From the NCBI GenBank assembly GCA_963693365.1, contig CAVNZM010000007.1:3162001-3226000 (forward strand): 64,000 bases of DNA, given 5' to 3'. The notes beneath the pieces were generated by a model. That model searched no databases, was not told where the DNA came from, and worked only from the letters and a program-made list of their open reading frames with translations. The DNA comes from Amoebidium appalachense. Its lineage: Eukaryota > Ichthyosporea. Made by a program: the position numbers and the translations under genes. Shown here piece after piece: positions 27,295-52,477 of the stretch (the stretch's first letter is position 1; each line of letters begins with the position of its first letter).

Positions 27295-27646
27295 TAGGGG
27301 AGGGGGGGTTATAAGCCAGGCCGTATGAACAGAACTAAGTACAAACTGAAAACCGAGCCGAGGTGGGTATGTGAGTGATTGCGTGATACCAAGGGTAGTG
27401 GTGACGGTTGTGTGTGTGGGGGGGAGGGGGGGGAGGTGACGGGGTGAGGGGGTGGGTTTTGGGGGGGGAAGGGGGGCTGGAGGGGAAGATGGGGGGGTGG
27501 GGGCGGGGCAGGGCCCGGGGGGGGGTTGGGGGGTTGGGGGGGGAATATGGAATCAAAAATGGACAACGTCTCGTAGCCAGGGCATGGGTTATGGTTCTCT
27601 GGTGGAATGTACGGGGAAAAGACAGGAAGAAATGAAGAGGAGGTGT

Positions 27647-27710
<64 letters not shown>

Positions 27711-28513
27711 GGGGGGGAGGAGGAACGAGGGAAGAGCAGTCCCTTGGTGGAATGTACGGGGAAAAGACAGGAAGAAATGAGGGAGGAGGTGTGTGTGGAG
27801 GGCGGGGAGGGGTGGGGTGGGGGGGGGGGGGGGGGGGGGGGAGGGGAGCGAGGGAAGAGCAGTCATAGGGGGTAATAATAACCGATGTGGATGTGGAGGG
27901 AGGGAGAGAAGCCAATAGAAGAAACGGCGATCTTGGGAAGACATGTTTGTTGTGCAAGAGAACAGGATATATGCAGTCACAACCGGATACGTTGCAAGTG
28001 GCTACTAAGGAAAGGTCGAGAGGGGTCTGTGCGTGCTGCACGTGCGGCGTGCATCTGTAGGCCTGGGGGGCAAGACGCCAGATGGGCTATGCATATAGTG
28101 TGGCCTGCTCCTTACAGATTTGGCACATAATGCAAAAACACAAGCTTAAGGGAAATTTTTGTTTGCAAACCAAAGATTCAATGCCTCACCAGCAACAATC
28201 CACATTAACACAATAAAATGCCCACCAACCACACGTGCAAAGAACCATACTGCCACACCCCGGCATGCCAGTCATCCCTCCCAAAACATGCAAATGTGAG
28301 CTTGTGGGAGAAACAGCAGTAAGCCCGTTCAAAGCGCCTAGTCCCTTACGTTATAAATTTGTCCCTGTTTCTCCACACAGAGTCCACCGTGTACGCCCCA
28401 GCCACCCTCTCCGGGTCACGCGTGTTCCAGGCATCCTCGGCAGCTTGGACTTTGAGTTTTGCAGTCTCTTCGGTGAAAGGAGGCAGAGGTGGCCGGGGTG
28501 TCACAGATGACAT
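26127..28513 (-). CDS. DUF1348 / SnoaL-like (NTF2-fold) protein
   Basis: Two exons, 28513-28350 and 26433-26127, join in phase 2 (AC+G = Thr) to give 156 aa, the usual length of the family. Recognisable features: [37 protein letters not shown], then [13 protein letters not shown], the core strand with [18 protein letters not shown] and RNASINDV. The fold is a small cone-shaped alpha+beta barrel. Bacterial and fungal members are of unknown or putative hydrolase/isomerase function, so no reaction is assigned. No signal peptide, so cytosolic by inference. The start is the ATG just before SSVTPRPPL. The gene is divergent from the folate aldolase gene with 783 nt between the ATGs. Its 1.9-kb intron is filled by G runs (poly(C) in the sense strand) and a 145-bp tandem duplication. 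Confidence 0.88.
27601..27866. repeat. Direct tandem duplication, period about 145 bp
   Basis: GGTGGAATGTACGGGGAAAA begins at 27601 and again at 27746. Each copy continues through AGACAGGAAGAAATGA, a TG/G-run block, and GAGGGAAGAGCAGTC. Copies differ mainly in the length of the G run (49 G at 27661-27709). Confidence 0.9.
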
Positions 28514-29296
28514 CGTTCGTTTTGAGAAGATGCAAAGGGGAAGAAGGGTGGCGTGTGATTTGGTGGTGCTGGAAATAACAGTGGAGGCCAAAAAAGAAGG
28601 CATTGTGACAAAAAGTAAATGGCAAGGAAAGAAAGAGTGAATTGGCAAGTGCCACAGTTGTTCGGTGAGAAATTCAACTGGCGGAGAAATTTGTATTTCT
28701 CTGATGCACGTCTTTTCACAGGTGTGCGTACCGTTTTTGTAAACAGCAACGCGTTACAGGCTGAGCGTGCGAATACACCTCCAACATAAAATAAAGCCTT
28801 CCTTTCACGTTTGAAAGTCATTTTCTTTTTTTGGCCTCTGCTCTTGCTGCCGAAGTCCTGACTCACCACAACACCAGCGATTCCGTGGGACCGGAACAGT
28901 TCCTATTGGTCAGGAGCTGTGGTTAGTGAGCCACACAATAGAACCAATAGGAAGTGCTTAGACGGTTACTTTCGCATTCCAATCAGGACGCCACAAACGG
29001 CCACATGCCCACCCGTTCGGAATTCCATGCATCATAGTTGCGAACTTGAGACTCACAACTATAAAAAGAAGACAAAAAACACACACCGTGTGTTCTTTCG
29101 CGCACAATACTGTTCATAAAAGCTCTCTTGAGTTATTTTATTTGTTATTGTTTCCATATATAATTGTGACTCGCATCATTTTGCTGCGTTGTCTCGCTTG
29201 TTTTCTCCTCTCCGAGCCCTCCTTTCAACATTCTCCTCCACTGTCTTCTTTATAAAAGCAAGCAAAAGAAACAAAAGCGAGAAATTTGGATACAAC
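28514..29296. promoter_or_regulatory. Divergent promoter with inverted CCAAT pair and TATA box
   Basis: ATTGG at 28905-28909 and CCAAT at 28944-28948 face each other (TCCTATTGGTC / GAACCAATAGGA, an imperfect inverted repeat). TATAAAA occurs at 29060-29067 and 29251-29258 on the plus strand. The second lies 46 nt before the aldolase ATG. The region is nearly free of simple repeats. Confidence 0.6.
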
Positions 29297-33231
<3,935 letters not shown>

Positions 33232-33921
33232 TGGGAAAAGTGGAAAATCGGAAGGATGCATGTACCACGGCGCCTGCGCACGTCTGTTGGCACATGAAAT
33301 GACACAAGCATATACATAAAAACATGCGTATTACTGTGTAACAAAATGGGTGTGCATGTGCAAGGGTTGGGAAATGCACGCACAACACCTGGGCTTCACC
33401 CTTGTTTACACACCTGTAGAGTTTTTACGGGCGCAGGTCGCCATAGACATTTGGGGGGAGGAGGGGGGGGGGGGGGGGGGGGGGGGGGGTCGATTATGTC
33501 GTTAGTATGTGTGTGTTCTTTTTGGGGGGGGGGGATGGGGGGGGGGGGGGTCTTATTGGAAATTGGTGTTTTTGTTGTAGAACGCACACAGAATGTGCAA
33601 ATGAAGTGTATTTTTCGTCTTTAGATGTTTTTCCTTTTTTTTTTTTTTTTTTTTTTCCAGTGGGCGGTGGGGGGTTAAAAAATGGTTAGGTTAATGCCTG
33701 GATTGTGAAATCTGCCGTTGCTGTGTTGTTCCATGCATTATATTTAGGTATAGTAGAGCAACTGAAAAGTTGTACCAAATGGCCGAATAGAGAAGATTAT
33801 AGATTCCTTTTTACAGCCATTCATAATTGATGTACACCGTGAGTCCAGATCTGCGTATGTTTATCAATATTGCTGTGCCCGACTTCACCGTCGTCTTTGG
33901 TCCCTTGCTCGCGCCATGGTG

Positions 33922-34011
<90 letters not shown>

Positions 34012-34054
34012 CAAACCCCCAACCCAACCCCCCCCCTCCCCCCCCCCCCCCTCC

Positions 34055-34105
<51 letters not shown>

Positions 34106-34650
34106 TATTCCCACACGCATCTACAGTACCTCGAAAAGCTTGGGCGTCCATTAAGTGATGTGTGCACCTTAGACTTACATGGTGACTGTCTTGTGTGTGG
34201 TGTAGTTGTGGTGTTGTGGTCCCCTTGTTGCATAGTGGGTGCTTCTGTGTGTGTGTTACAGTACATGTGTGTGTGTGTGTGTGTGTCTAGCTGTGTTTGA
34301 TGCACAAGTTTGACAACGTGATATGGTTCAACAATGTGGCGGTGCGCGTGGTGGGAATGGTTGTCTCGCTTTTTTTTTTTTTTTTTTTTTGCCCCTTCAA
34401 AAAACCAATGGGGAGGCGCATGGGGGAGGGTTAAACTTGTGGGTTTCAACACGCACGGTGCCGTACAATTACACATGACACATTGCAATGAAGAACACGG
34501 TGCAGGACACGTGCCAAAGCACATACTGTTCGTACACGTCACCGATACACTAAGCAACATCAGCAATGGCAGCCGGCACCTGCGCAGTATGCAAATAATT
34601 GTGAGAGTCATCGTTGCAACACAAGCTTTATGCGGAGGTTCAACCCATTC

Positions 34651-34695
<45 letters not shown>

Positions 34696-35366
34696 AGTTC
34701 TCGATTGTAGGTTTGGACCACCCCTTAGCGGCTGCCTTATGACTAATTGATCAGTATTAAATTTACAGCATTGCCCAATAATTATTGACTATAGTGTTTG
34801 CAGCTCTAGCTAGAGCGTATAGGCTATGCATATCATTGCTAATTAGCGGCCCAAGTCATCCACGGCACCTGAGTTTTAACCATTCACCGCGTCAACGAAA
34901 CCCAACTCAATAGAGCATGGGCGCTTAGTACAGGAAAGGGGGGGCACAAGGGTTTCAGTACAAGAAGATACAGGGCATCCACAAGGCAAGTGCAACACAA
35001 TGAACAGGAAAAGCTCACCCTGCGCGTTGTGTTCGTGTGTGCGTGCGCAGACGTGTGTGCGTGTACATGTGGATGCATATACATGTTATCCATGGGAAAA
35101 CGCCGAGACATCCCGGTCAAAGCATTGGCTGCGCAGGACAATGACACACAATGCTCGGCTCAAGCAGTTCAACTGCTGATCTTTCATGTATTACTCTAAC
35201 TAATATGTATTAGGTAGGTAGGTACAGAGAATCTGGCATGATCACATCATATTATTCTATGTATGTATGCCCCCACAGACTCCAGGCCTCTATTGAGATA
35301 ATAGAGGAATAATGCCATGCCACCAATGCACCACAAGTGCCACGCCACCACTGCACCACCAAAAAA

Positions 35367-35398
<32 letters not shown>

Positions 35399-35644
35399 GG
35401 AAAAAGGAAAAAGGAAAAGGAAAAGGAAAAGAAAAAGGCAACGGCTCTGTGTATAAGCTGTATGATATATAACTACCAATACGTACAACATTTGAGCCAC
35501 GGCCGGCACCAACACCCCACACCACCTCCCCTCTGTTCGACCTCCACTTTTGCGCAAATTGAACTGTCACTAATTTCCTACCCTTTCACCATGCATTGCA
35601 CATACTCTGTGCTTGTACATGTGCATATGCATGATAACTATAAA
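33232..35644. other. Intergenic, between convergent aldolase and GPI genes
   Basis: Contains G runs (33461-33489, 34653-34691), (CA)n at 33923-34010 and 34058-34102, and at about 34850-34912 the 5' part of a minus-strand copy of the dispersed repeat (inverse of GTTGGGTTTCGT). A GAA/AAGG tract lies at 35360-35440. No supported exon. Confidence 0.6.
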
Positions 35645-43978
<8,334 letters not shown>

Positions 43979-45193
43979 TTTGCTTGTCTGATGCTTTGCT
44001 CACAACGAGAAAGGGAAAGGGGAAAGGGGGGAGAGAAAAACTCCGGGTTGCAGCCTGAGAACTGAACGGAGAGAGGAAAAAGTGCTGATTTGTAACTCGG
44101 CGCCAACAATATGCCTGCGTGATTTAGGATCTACTAAGCTTCCGTATACTCGATAAGCCAATAGAATTAGTGTGTTTGTTTCTAAACTGTTTGTATCTAT
44201 ACCAAAAAAGACGAACCCAAAACTTTCCATATTTGGCTCCATATGTTAACCAATTGACTCTCACTCTGAAAATTGAGCTTTTCTAATTGGTGGATTTTTC
44301 CCGAACACCCTGTACAGTTGGACATCAATATTCACGCGAACATCAATAATAAAAACAATGAAGATGTTACTGCACATAGTTGCTCTTCTTTGGACGTATT
44401 TCTAGCTTTACCCTTATCTTCGACTATCCGTTTTTCCGTGCTCCTGACGACGGGTCACGGCGTCGGCGACTTTCTGCCCGTGTGATCGTCACACATCAAA
44501 TCTGTTCGTTTATTGGCTCATTGTCACTTACCACAACATCGCGACCCGGGCTTCGAAATTTGAAAGAACGAGATAGTCACTCGGACTCGGCCGACTCCCG
44601 GCCGGAGCCCTTCCGGAGCTCACTGGCTGAGTCGCGATATATCTGATATCTCTACACTAGCTGAGGAAGGAGGGAGGCTGGAAAGGCCAAGATGTGCAGG
44701 AGACCAGTACACGTGCGTGTTTGTTTTTGGAGGTAGTGGGGACCTGAGCAGGGGGTGCCTCAAAACCGGAAGCCTAGGGAACCAGAAACTGAACAAGCTA
44801 CTGGATGTGCCAAACACGGTGATATTGGTCTTTGGGGCCAAAGATCGAAGGACCCTTGCCATCGTGGTCAACCATGGAGGTTGGGGTGGGGATACAGCTG
44901 AAGAGGTAGCATGTTCATCTGTCTCGTGCTTTGCAGCAAAATATTCTGCACTATATACATGTGACTATTATCTGAACAATCGTTTGCAGGATTCAAGGAT
45001 GCTGCCAATCACACCTGGCAGGCACAGCCAATGCAACATCATTTGCCTGGTTTTGGGGCAGCCTCGGCCAAGGGCTACAAGAGATCCCTCATATTATACC
45101 CAGAAAATAAATTCGTGAAAAATCCCGTGCAGTAGTGCAGTATATGGTTGCCCCCCCCCCCCCCCCCCCCCCCCTTCAGGCTGACCATGTCTG
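43979..45193. other. Region 5' of GPI with an unresolved plus-strand transcript
   Basis: Repeat-free DNA. A plus-strand acceptor (CGTTTGCAG) at 44981-44989 is followed by a stretch open in all three frames. One frame to 45135 reads FKDAANHTWQAQPMQHHL and ends KFVKNPVQ; another, phase-compatible with a possible first exon ATG at about 44692, reads IQGCCQSHLAGTANATSFAW. I cannot choose between them or name a product. A CCAAT box lies at about 44158, likely serving GPI. Confidence 0.3.
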
Positions 45194-46567
45194 TCAAGTC
45201 GTAGATCTGGCTATATGTCTGGCCGACCCATACACATAACCTACGATAAGCAAAACAGGCATCCGTGGAAGTGAATAGGTGCATTATCTACCCTCTACAC
45301 ACCCACCCTGTCACACACCCTACCAACAATCAATTTGTAAACGCCCACCTCCTCATCCCCCACCTCACCCACAACATCGCCCTTTTCCATCCCACCCACA
45401 CCCGCACCAGCACCCACACCCTCTCCCATCCCCTTCACATCAAGTGTCGCGGACAGCGTAGCAGCAATCACCTCCACTTGATCTCCTCTCTCAAGCACCT
45501 TAGCCACTGTTTCTGGAGCATTATCAATCGCCTTCCAAGCTGCCTCATTCCCCACCAATATGTAGTCGCCTGCCTGGACTACTCTGCGTTGGAACACCCC
45601 CGGGTATTCCTGCAGCCACTCCCACAACTGGTGCTGTGCCTCGTTGTCCCCGACACTGAGACTCAGCCCAATAGGTGCACCTGGGAAGTATTTAAAATTA
45701 CGTGTTACTAAATGCATACTGAAATATCAAGGCTCTCTCTTTCTTTCTCTCCCACTTTCTCGTCTCTCTCTCTCTCTCTCTCCCCCCCCCCATCCCCCTT
45801 CCGTCGCCCCATCCCTCTCTTCCCTCCTCAGTTCACCCATCCCTCCCATTCCCTCTCTGAGCTCCCCCTTTCCCTCTCCCTCCCTCCCTCTACCTCTCTC
45901 TCCTTATCTTTCCCACTTCCCCTCACACCTCCTTCCCTCCCCCCCTTTCCCCTTGTGTCCCCCTCCCCCCCCCCCCCCCTCCCCCTCTGCTCTCTCCACC
46001 CTTGCTGACCGTACACGTACTTTGGGGGTTTGAGGAACAGAGGAAGGCGGGGGTTTGAGGACGGCAAAGTAGAAAGGGCGAGGTTTTGGGTATGTTTTGG
46101 AGACGGTGCTTGCAATTTGGGAGGGGGAGGGGGGGGGGGGGGGGAGGGAGGGGGGGGGGGGGAGGGGATGTCGGTGGGGGAAGCAAAAAACCTACTTTGT
46201 GCAACATCGGTGGGCTTGAGGCTCGAACCCTCTTGCTTTGTTGGCAGGGGAGGATCAACCACCCATCCAACACCAGGACGGTACACCTGTGTAGATCATC
46301 GCAATGTTTTCGTGAATTCATCACAGAGCAAGGCAACTTGTGAACAACTTGAGTGCTAGGGTTTTCTTTTTAAAAAAAAAGAAAAACGGGGGGGGGGGGG
46401 GGGGAGGGTTGGATCCAGGAGGCGAGGTTCTCATACTCATGGGGAGTACAAGGGCCCAGAGGGAATGGTCTGGATCGATCCGGCGTTAGGAGTTGATGCC
46501 TGCAAATATATACCCCAATGCCTTCAAAATAGGAACACTATAAAGGCAACAGGGGAAATAAAGAGCA

Positions 46568-46664
<97 letters not shown>

Positions 46665-47802
46665 TGCGCACGTGTGTGCCTGTGTGTGTTCGTGTTTGTA
46701 TGTGTGTACTGTGCCGCCCAGGGGAAGCCGAGGGGGGGGGAGGGGGGGGGGGGGAGGGGGGCAAGTCGGCAAACCTCGGACCCCATGTCTGCAAATGGCC
46801 CACTATCATCCACTAATGTAATCACACAATGTCATTAGTAAGTCGAAAAACAATAAACCCTAAACAGAGACAAGCGATGGTAGCCGAATGGGGTGGTGTG
46901 GTTCAACCGGTGATGGATAGGTGGGTGGGTGGGGCCGGAGAAAGAAAGTCGGAAGTGAACATCATGTGGTGCGACCGACCTTCTCACAGCAACGGAGCCC
47001 GAAGTGGGTGGGTGGGGGGAAGGGGAGGCCCCGGGGGGGGGGGGGGGGGGGGGGGGGGGGATATTTGGCTTTTCAGTGTGCCTTTTTCGACGCAAGTTGT
47101 TGCTGCTGCTGCATTGTTTCCCCCTTCCTTTTCTTTTTCTTATTGTGTTCATGTGCATGTGTGTGTGGGGGATGAGGGGGGGGGGAGGGGGGGGAGGGGG
47201 GGGGGGGGGGGAAGGGAGGGGAGTGAGGGAGGGAGGGAGGGAAAGGGGGGAGGAGGGGGCAAAGGCACAATCACCTTGCAGTTGACGTCACCAACCAAAG
47301 TCATATCCAAAACCACCCCAACACGAGGGTCTGCACTCTCCACCATGCGTGCCACAGCCATGCCAACCAATAGCGAGCGACCGCGGGGTGTGGTGGACCA
47401 ATCAACTGCTGCCATGCGCATATTTTTCCACACGTGGGCCAGGAGATCAGATAAGGGGGCCGTGGGGCCGGACATGGCTAAGGCTTGGCCCGAAAGCTCG
47501 CACATGGCCTTGGAGGGGCACGGGATGGACACTGCGGTAACATCTGATGTCTCCATAGGAACCCTGCAACAGGGGGAAATATCAATGGGCATGAATGTTT
47601 TGTCTTAAGCTTGTACAACATCCAGTGACGTCGTGTAACAACAAAGCATGAAAATGTTCCAAGTTACAGCCACGTGCTAGCACACCGTTTATGCACAATG
47701 TCATGTTGGACCTAGCCTACTATGTGTCCCCAAGGCGGGATACACACGTGCTAGATTGTGTGGTTGCAACGCGACACCGCCCGCGACAGCCAATCATGTA
47801 TA

Positions 47803-47833
<31 letters not shown>

Positions 47834-48056
47834 AAAAAAAGAAAAAAAAGGAAAAACTTTTATTTACAAAAAAAATAAAATAGAAAAATCTGTGTGTGTC
47901 GTGTGCACGTGGAGCACCACCACGGTGCTCCAGGTCCACACTGTGGTATAGACCCCGAAAATCGGAAAATATGACAGCACACGCAGTATATTCAGTAAAA
48001 CCCTCCCCTCCTCCCCCCTCCCCCCCTCCCCCCCCCCCCCCCCCCGCGAAGTTCCC

Positions 48057-48094
<38 letters not shown>

Positions 48095-48528
48095 ATCGCG
48101 CCACCTGCCTCCTACACCATAATTACCTACAGTATCTGCTGCAAGCACGTTAGGGGAGAAAAAAAAAATGTAAAAAAAAAAGGGGAAAAAAAAAAGAAAA
48201 AGACAAGCCCCTTTTCGGATCACTGCACTGCAGTTTGCACTTACTCCTCATTTGCATCTATCCCACCGGGTGCTGCAGCAGTCATTGTCGCTGTAGCGGG
48301 TGTCGTGCAGCCACAGGTGCACAAAACGAGAAATCCACCGCTGGCCCCACCGCTCTCCAGCTGCCCGGCCGCCACACACCCAGCGCACCAGAAGGTCTCT
48401 GCAGACAGGTCCACGTGATTGCAGTCAAATGTGGGGGACACGGTGGTGTTTTCGTTTGTGCACAGGGACAGAGGGAGAGAGTGCGTGGGGCCAAGGCGTA
48501 GGGAGGTGTTTTGAATTGTGGCTGCCAT
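45194..48528 (-). CDS. Unrecognised 355-aa protein
   Basis: Five exons on the minus strand: 48528-48245, 47563-47275, 46286-46196, 45680-45324 and 45240-45194 (stop TGA). All junctions agree in phase. The N-terminal about 95 aa are Thr/Ala/Gly-rich with clustered Cys (WCAGC, CTCGC), possibly a small metal site. The middle reads [36 protein letters not shown], then [20 protein letters not shown]. The C-terminal half has [38 protein letters not shown] and a Gly/Glu-rich linker before [13 protein letters not shown]. Codon quality and phase agreement across four introns make it a real gene. I recognise no family. The 3' end is the least certain: the last exon is short, and a different frame of the same stretch is also open ([11 protein letters not shown]). 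Divergent from the TMEM164-like gene. Confidence 0.65.
46567..46662. repeat. (TG)n microsatellite
   Basis: About 47 TG units in an intron of the unrecognised 355-aa gene. Confidence 0.95.
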
Positions 48529-49719
48529 GGTGTCCTACTGAGTTTGCTCAGTGATTTTGGCTCTTTTTCGCTTTTGTGTTTAATATTTTTTCAGCTGATA
48601 TCAGAACTTCGGAGTTTTGGTCGGTGACAAAACAGTTGAAAAGCTAGTAGCTTTGCCACGGGTTACTTTTTTTGTAGTATCTCTGTCTATTTGGTTGATG
48701 TTTGAGGGCGCTTTGGTTGTCGTGTTTATTTTTTCACTCCGAACTAAACCCGCACTACCGGATTAAGCGAAAAAAAGCGTTGCAGTGGAAAGAAGGATGA
48801 TGGAAGCTGCAAACAGAACGACGGTGAAAGCTTGAACAAGTTGTTAAAGAGTCTGCCTGTACGACGTACGTGCCTGCATTAGCAGCTAGTTGTACAGTGT
48901 ATTTGAACATGCACCGGTCACGCTGCTAATCACACTTACGCGGGATACCCACAAACTTTGGGGCCAACGGCCTAACAAATAGAACACGTGACAACATTGA
49001 TGTCATCAGCACACACAGCTGTATGACAACTGTGTGACGCGTGCGAACGGGGCATGATGATGCGCCGCACAGATGCACGAACATACATAGACGCGTGCAC
49101 CGATTTGTGTATGCACCCAAGGCTTGCCGGCTGGAGTTTCCAGTACCTAGCATTATTCCCTTATTATGATTCATAGTAGATTTCTAGAAAGCAACGTTCT
49201 GCATACATACTGAGAAACCTTCACCAGGCCGAACTGAACACCTGCCAGGTGCCACAGCCAGAGCGAGGGAGGTTGCGCATGCACCGGCAGCCCTCCGGGC
49301 GAACCTCGGGTGTCACAACCAATCAAATCGATGAAAGCTTTGGATTGGTTAGCAACGCACCGATTTGGAAATAGCTAAATATAGTAAGTCAATAATTTAG
49401 TCTATTGGTCCAACAGATTTTCACGGCTCACGTGTGAGACCCGCTTCATGGCTTGCCGAAAAAAAGCTGCCGTTCCTGCCGTTCACCTCAGTTCTCTTTT
49501 TCCTGCACCGAGGTTCCTGTGTTTGCATTTTGGATCGTTTGAAGGCAAGTCTGAAATACGACATTTTTAATGTGCTCCTTCGCACTCTGGTTAAAAACTG
49601 AATAACGAAAGTATGCGACTGAAGGAAGTCACCTTTTAAGGTTTAACCCCCACAATCCCATTCCCACCCCACCCGCTCCCCCCTTCCTCCCCTCCCCCCG
49701 TAGCCCCCCGCCACCCCAC

Positions 49720-49751
<32 letters not shown>

Positions 49752-50243
49752 TTCCTCCTTATACACACCCCAAAGATCGAAAACACAGCGTCCGTAGAGA
49801 AAAAAACACGCATGCACAGGGACACATGCAGGAACACGCTACGAGCCTGAATGTTGGTCACCCAAAAGGACCCAGAGGACCCTGCATGCATGTGGTTATC
49901 GTTCTCGAGCGCACACACTAGAATCATCACATAACAAGCACACAACAAAACTTACTGAATCACCTAATGAAACTCACTGACCCACTTAGCAAAACTCACT
50001 GACCCACCTAATTAGACTCACTGACCCACTTAACAAAAATCACCGACCCACCTAATGAAACTCACTGACCCACTAAACAAAACTCACTGATCGACTTAAC
50101 AAATCTTACTGACCAACTTAACAAATCTAACTGACCAACCAAAAAAATAACTCTCCGACGTAGCAAGAATCACTGACCCACTTACCATCGGGTAGGACGA
50201 GGAGGCATCCACAGTGATCCAAGCAAGTGTATAAGCTCCAAAA
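48529..50243. promoter_or_regulatory. Divergent intergenic region with minisatellite
   Basis: Mostly single-copy DNA between the starts of the 355-aa gene (-) and TMEM164-like (+). CCAAT/ATTGG boxes lie at about 49318-49360, a C run at 49721-49751, and a 24-bp minisatellite at about 49950-50185 directly before the TMEM164-like ATG. Confidence 0.55.
49950..50185 (+). repeat. Minisatellite, unit about 24 bp, roughly 9-10 copies
   Basis: Unit approximately AACTCACTGACCCACTTAAC plus a few A, degenerating toward the right (CTGACCAACTTAACAAATCT). It ends about 60 nt before the TMEM164-like start codon. Confidence 0.85.
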
Positions 50244-50962
50244 ATGGAGGTCGCAGAAACCCTGTTGCAGCAGTTGGATTCTCTTCTCAGAAAGGTGAGG
50301 TGGGCAGAGATTCCCGAACAAATTGCACGATTAATTCGATCCATCACTACACCCCATCTTTCCCTTCTTAGATGCCCTCCTCTTCCCCGTGCCCTGTCCC
50401 CCTTTCCCCCCGCCCCTCCCTCCCCCCCCCTCCCCCCTCCCCCCCCCCCCCTCCCTCCCCTCCCCCCTCCTCTTGACCTACCCCGTGCTTCTCGTAACTA
50501 GGTCAACACCCCAATTTTTCCCTCTCTTACTTTCTACAACCATGGCTGCCAAAGCTTGAGGCTCACACCCATCTCTCTAGGCCCCCCCCCCCCCCCCCCC
50601 CCCTCCTGCTTCTCCTCCGTCACAAAAATCCATTTTCCTGCAGCTCAACGTATGTTTTTTTGCCTACCGGTCTTATGCTGTTGTATGTACGACGTCTTTA
50701 CTTTTGTCTGTTCACCTTTTCTGCTGTTGCTACCCTTTCGCGTGATCCCCTCCCCGCTCCCCCCCCCCCCTTCCCCCCTCTCCAGGGGGGCCTTCTCCCG
50801 GCGCGACTCCCCGGCTCCCTCCCACACTATACCTTGACTGTGATATTCGTCATGTGTCCCCTATAACTTAACGCTTTGTACCTAAGCTTTGTGCTTTGCG
50901 CCTCACTCCCCTCCCCCCCCCCCCCCAAAAAAAAAAACAAAAAAAAACAAAAAAAACAAAAA

Positions 50963-51008
<46 letters not shown>

Positions 51009-51150
51009 CCCCCCCCCCCCCCCCCCCTACCCCCGGGCTCCCCTCAATCCGTCCATCGCTTCATTCCCCTCCTATCCTTCCTCCCTCTCTTCCCTCTCTC
51101 CCTTACTCCATACAATAAAAACACCCAGCCAACAAAACATTACTCACTCC

Positions 51151-51182
<32 letters not shown>

Positions 51183-52332
51183 CCGCCCCCTCCCGCCCCC
51201 TCCCCGTCCGGCCCATCCGTCCCTCGAACCATTCCCTCCATCCCTCACCTCTCCCCCCTCGCTCTCTCCCTTATTCCCTCCTCACGAACAATCAAAAACA
51301 CCCAACCAACACAACATAACCCACTAACCCTAACCCAAATAAAATAATAAAAAACGTTTCCCCCCCCCCCCCCCCCCCCCCCCCCTCCCCCGCTCTCCTC
51401 GCTCTCTCCTCTACTCGCTCCTCACACACAATCAAGACACGCGACCAACTCAACATTTCCCTTTTTTTTCAGCTTGGTGACCAGCTAGAGTCATGGACGG
51501 CACACCACACAGTCGGCCAGCCCAAGTGGTGGTTCCGTAGCCCCTACCAGCACGTGCTGGAACTGGCCCTGTTCAGCTGGGTGTTGCTGGCTCTCTCCGG
51601 TGTGTCTCTATTCCTATCCCCCCCCCCCCCCCCTCCCCCCCCCCCCCCCCCCCCCCCCTTCCCCCCCATTTTTTTTGTGGAGACACCGGAATCCAGCTGA
51701 TGATGGGCTCTGTTCAAGTGTCTTCTGCCTGCATGTTTAAGGAGACTCAGGGGATGGATTTTAGTTATAAATTGAGGGTGCGCAACGGATCGAGATCGAC
51801 CATATTCCATAAATGATCCAGTCGATCAATTGATGCCGAACTGTCCGAAAGTTCAATTTGCACTATAAACCCCGCTTAGATCCGGAACAATTGGCCGCAT
51901 AAAGTTTGGGAGAAAATGAAATTTCATTTAGAAAGTGGGGAGTAATTACCTAATAAATAGGGGGAGTGGTAGGCTTCGGTTGAGGCATAATCTTTTTCTT
52001 AGCATAAGCAATTATAGAGAGGGTATAATAAGACCTTACGAGGGGCTGTAATTAAACCTTTCTTTTGTAATCACCCCCCACTTTATTAGCAGGATTTTTT
52101 TTCAGGGCAAATTTATGCGTTCATTCTCTCTGGATCTAGCGTCGAAACTTAGACAGCTTGTAATCAAAAGCCCCGAAAGTGACAATTTTAGCCGGCTCAC
52201 AGACTGGAATTTGATCGATTCCGATCGATTGGATCCCCCAATCACATTGCCGGCAAACCATCCCCTAAGTCTCCTTAAATTGTTTAATATCGGATTTACC
52301 ATTTTTGTGATGTTTTTTTTTCTTTTTTTTTT

Positions 52333-52387
<55 letters not shown>

Positions 52388-52477
52388 CTCCTTCATATTC
52401 CCAACCCCGTAACACATACATCACCTTTCCTCCTTATGTTGTCTCCTCTATATTTCCAACCTTTTAATGCTTACATC

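Noticed and set aside
35360-35440. Coding Lys/Arg-rich frame
   Set aside because: Translation of a GAA/AAGG simple repeat.
44795-44873. Minus-strand ORF MVDHDGKGPSIFG
   Set aside because: Stops after 25 codons at a TAG with no donor; no partner exon in phase.
51690-51730. Another dispersed-repeat copy (GATGATGGGCTCTGTT)
   Set aside because: Only about 20 bases match and there is no C tail; too short to separate from chance.
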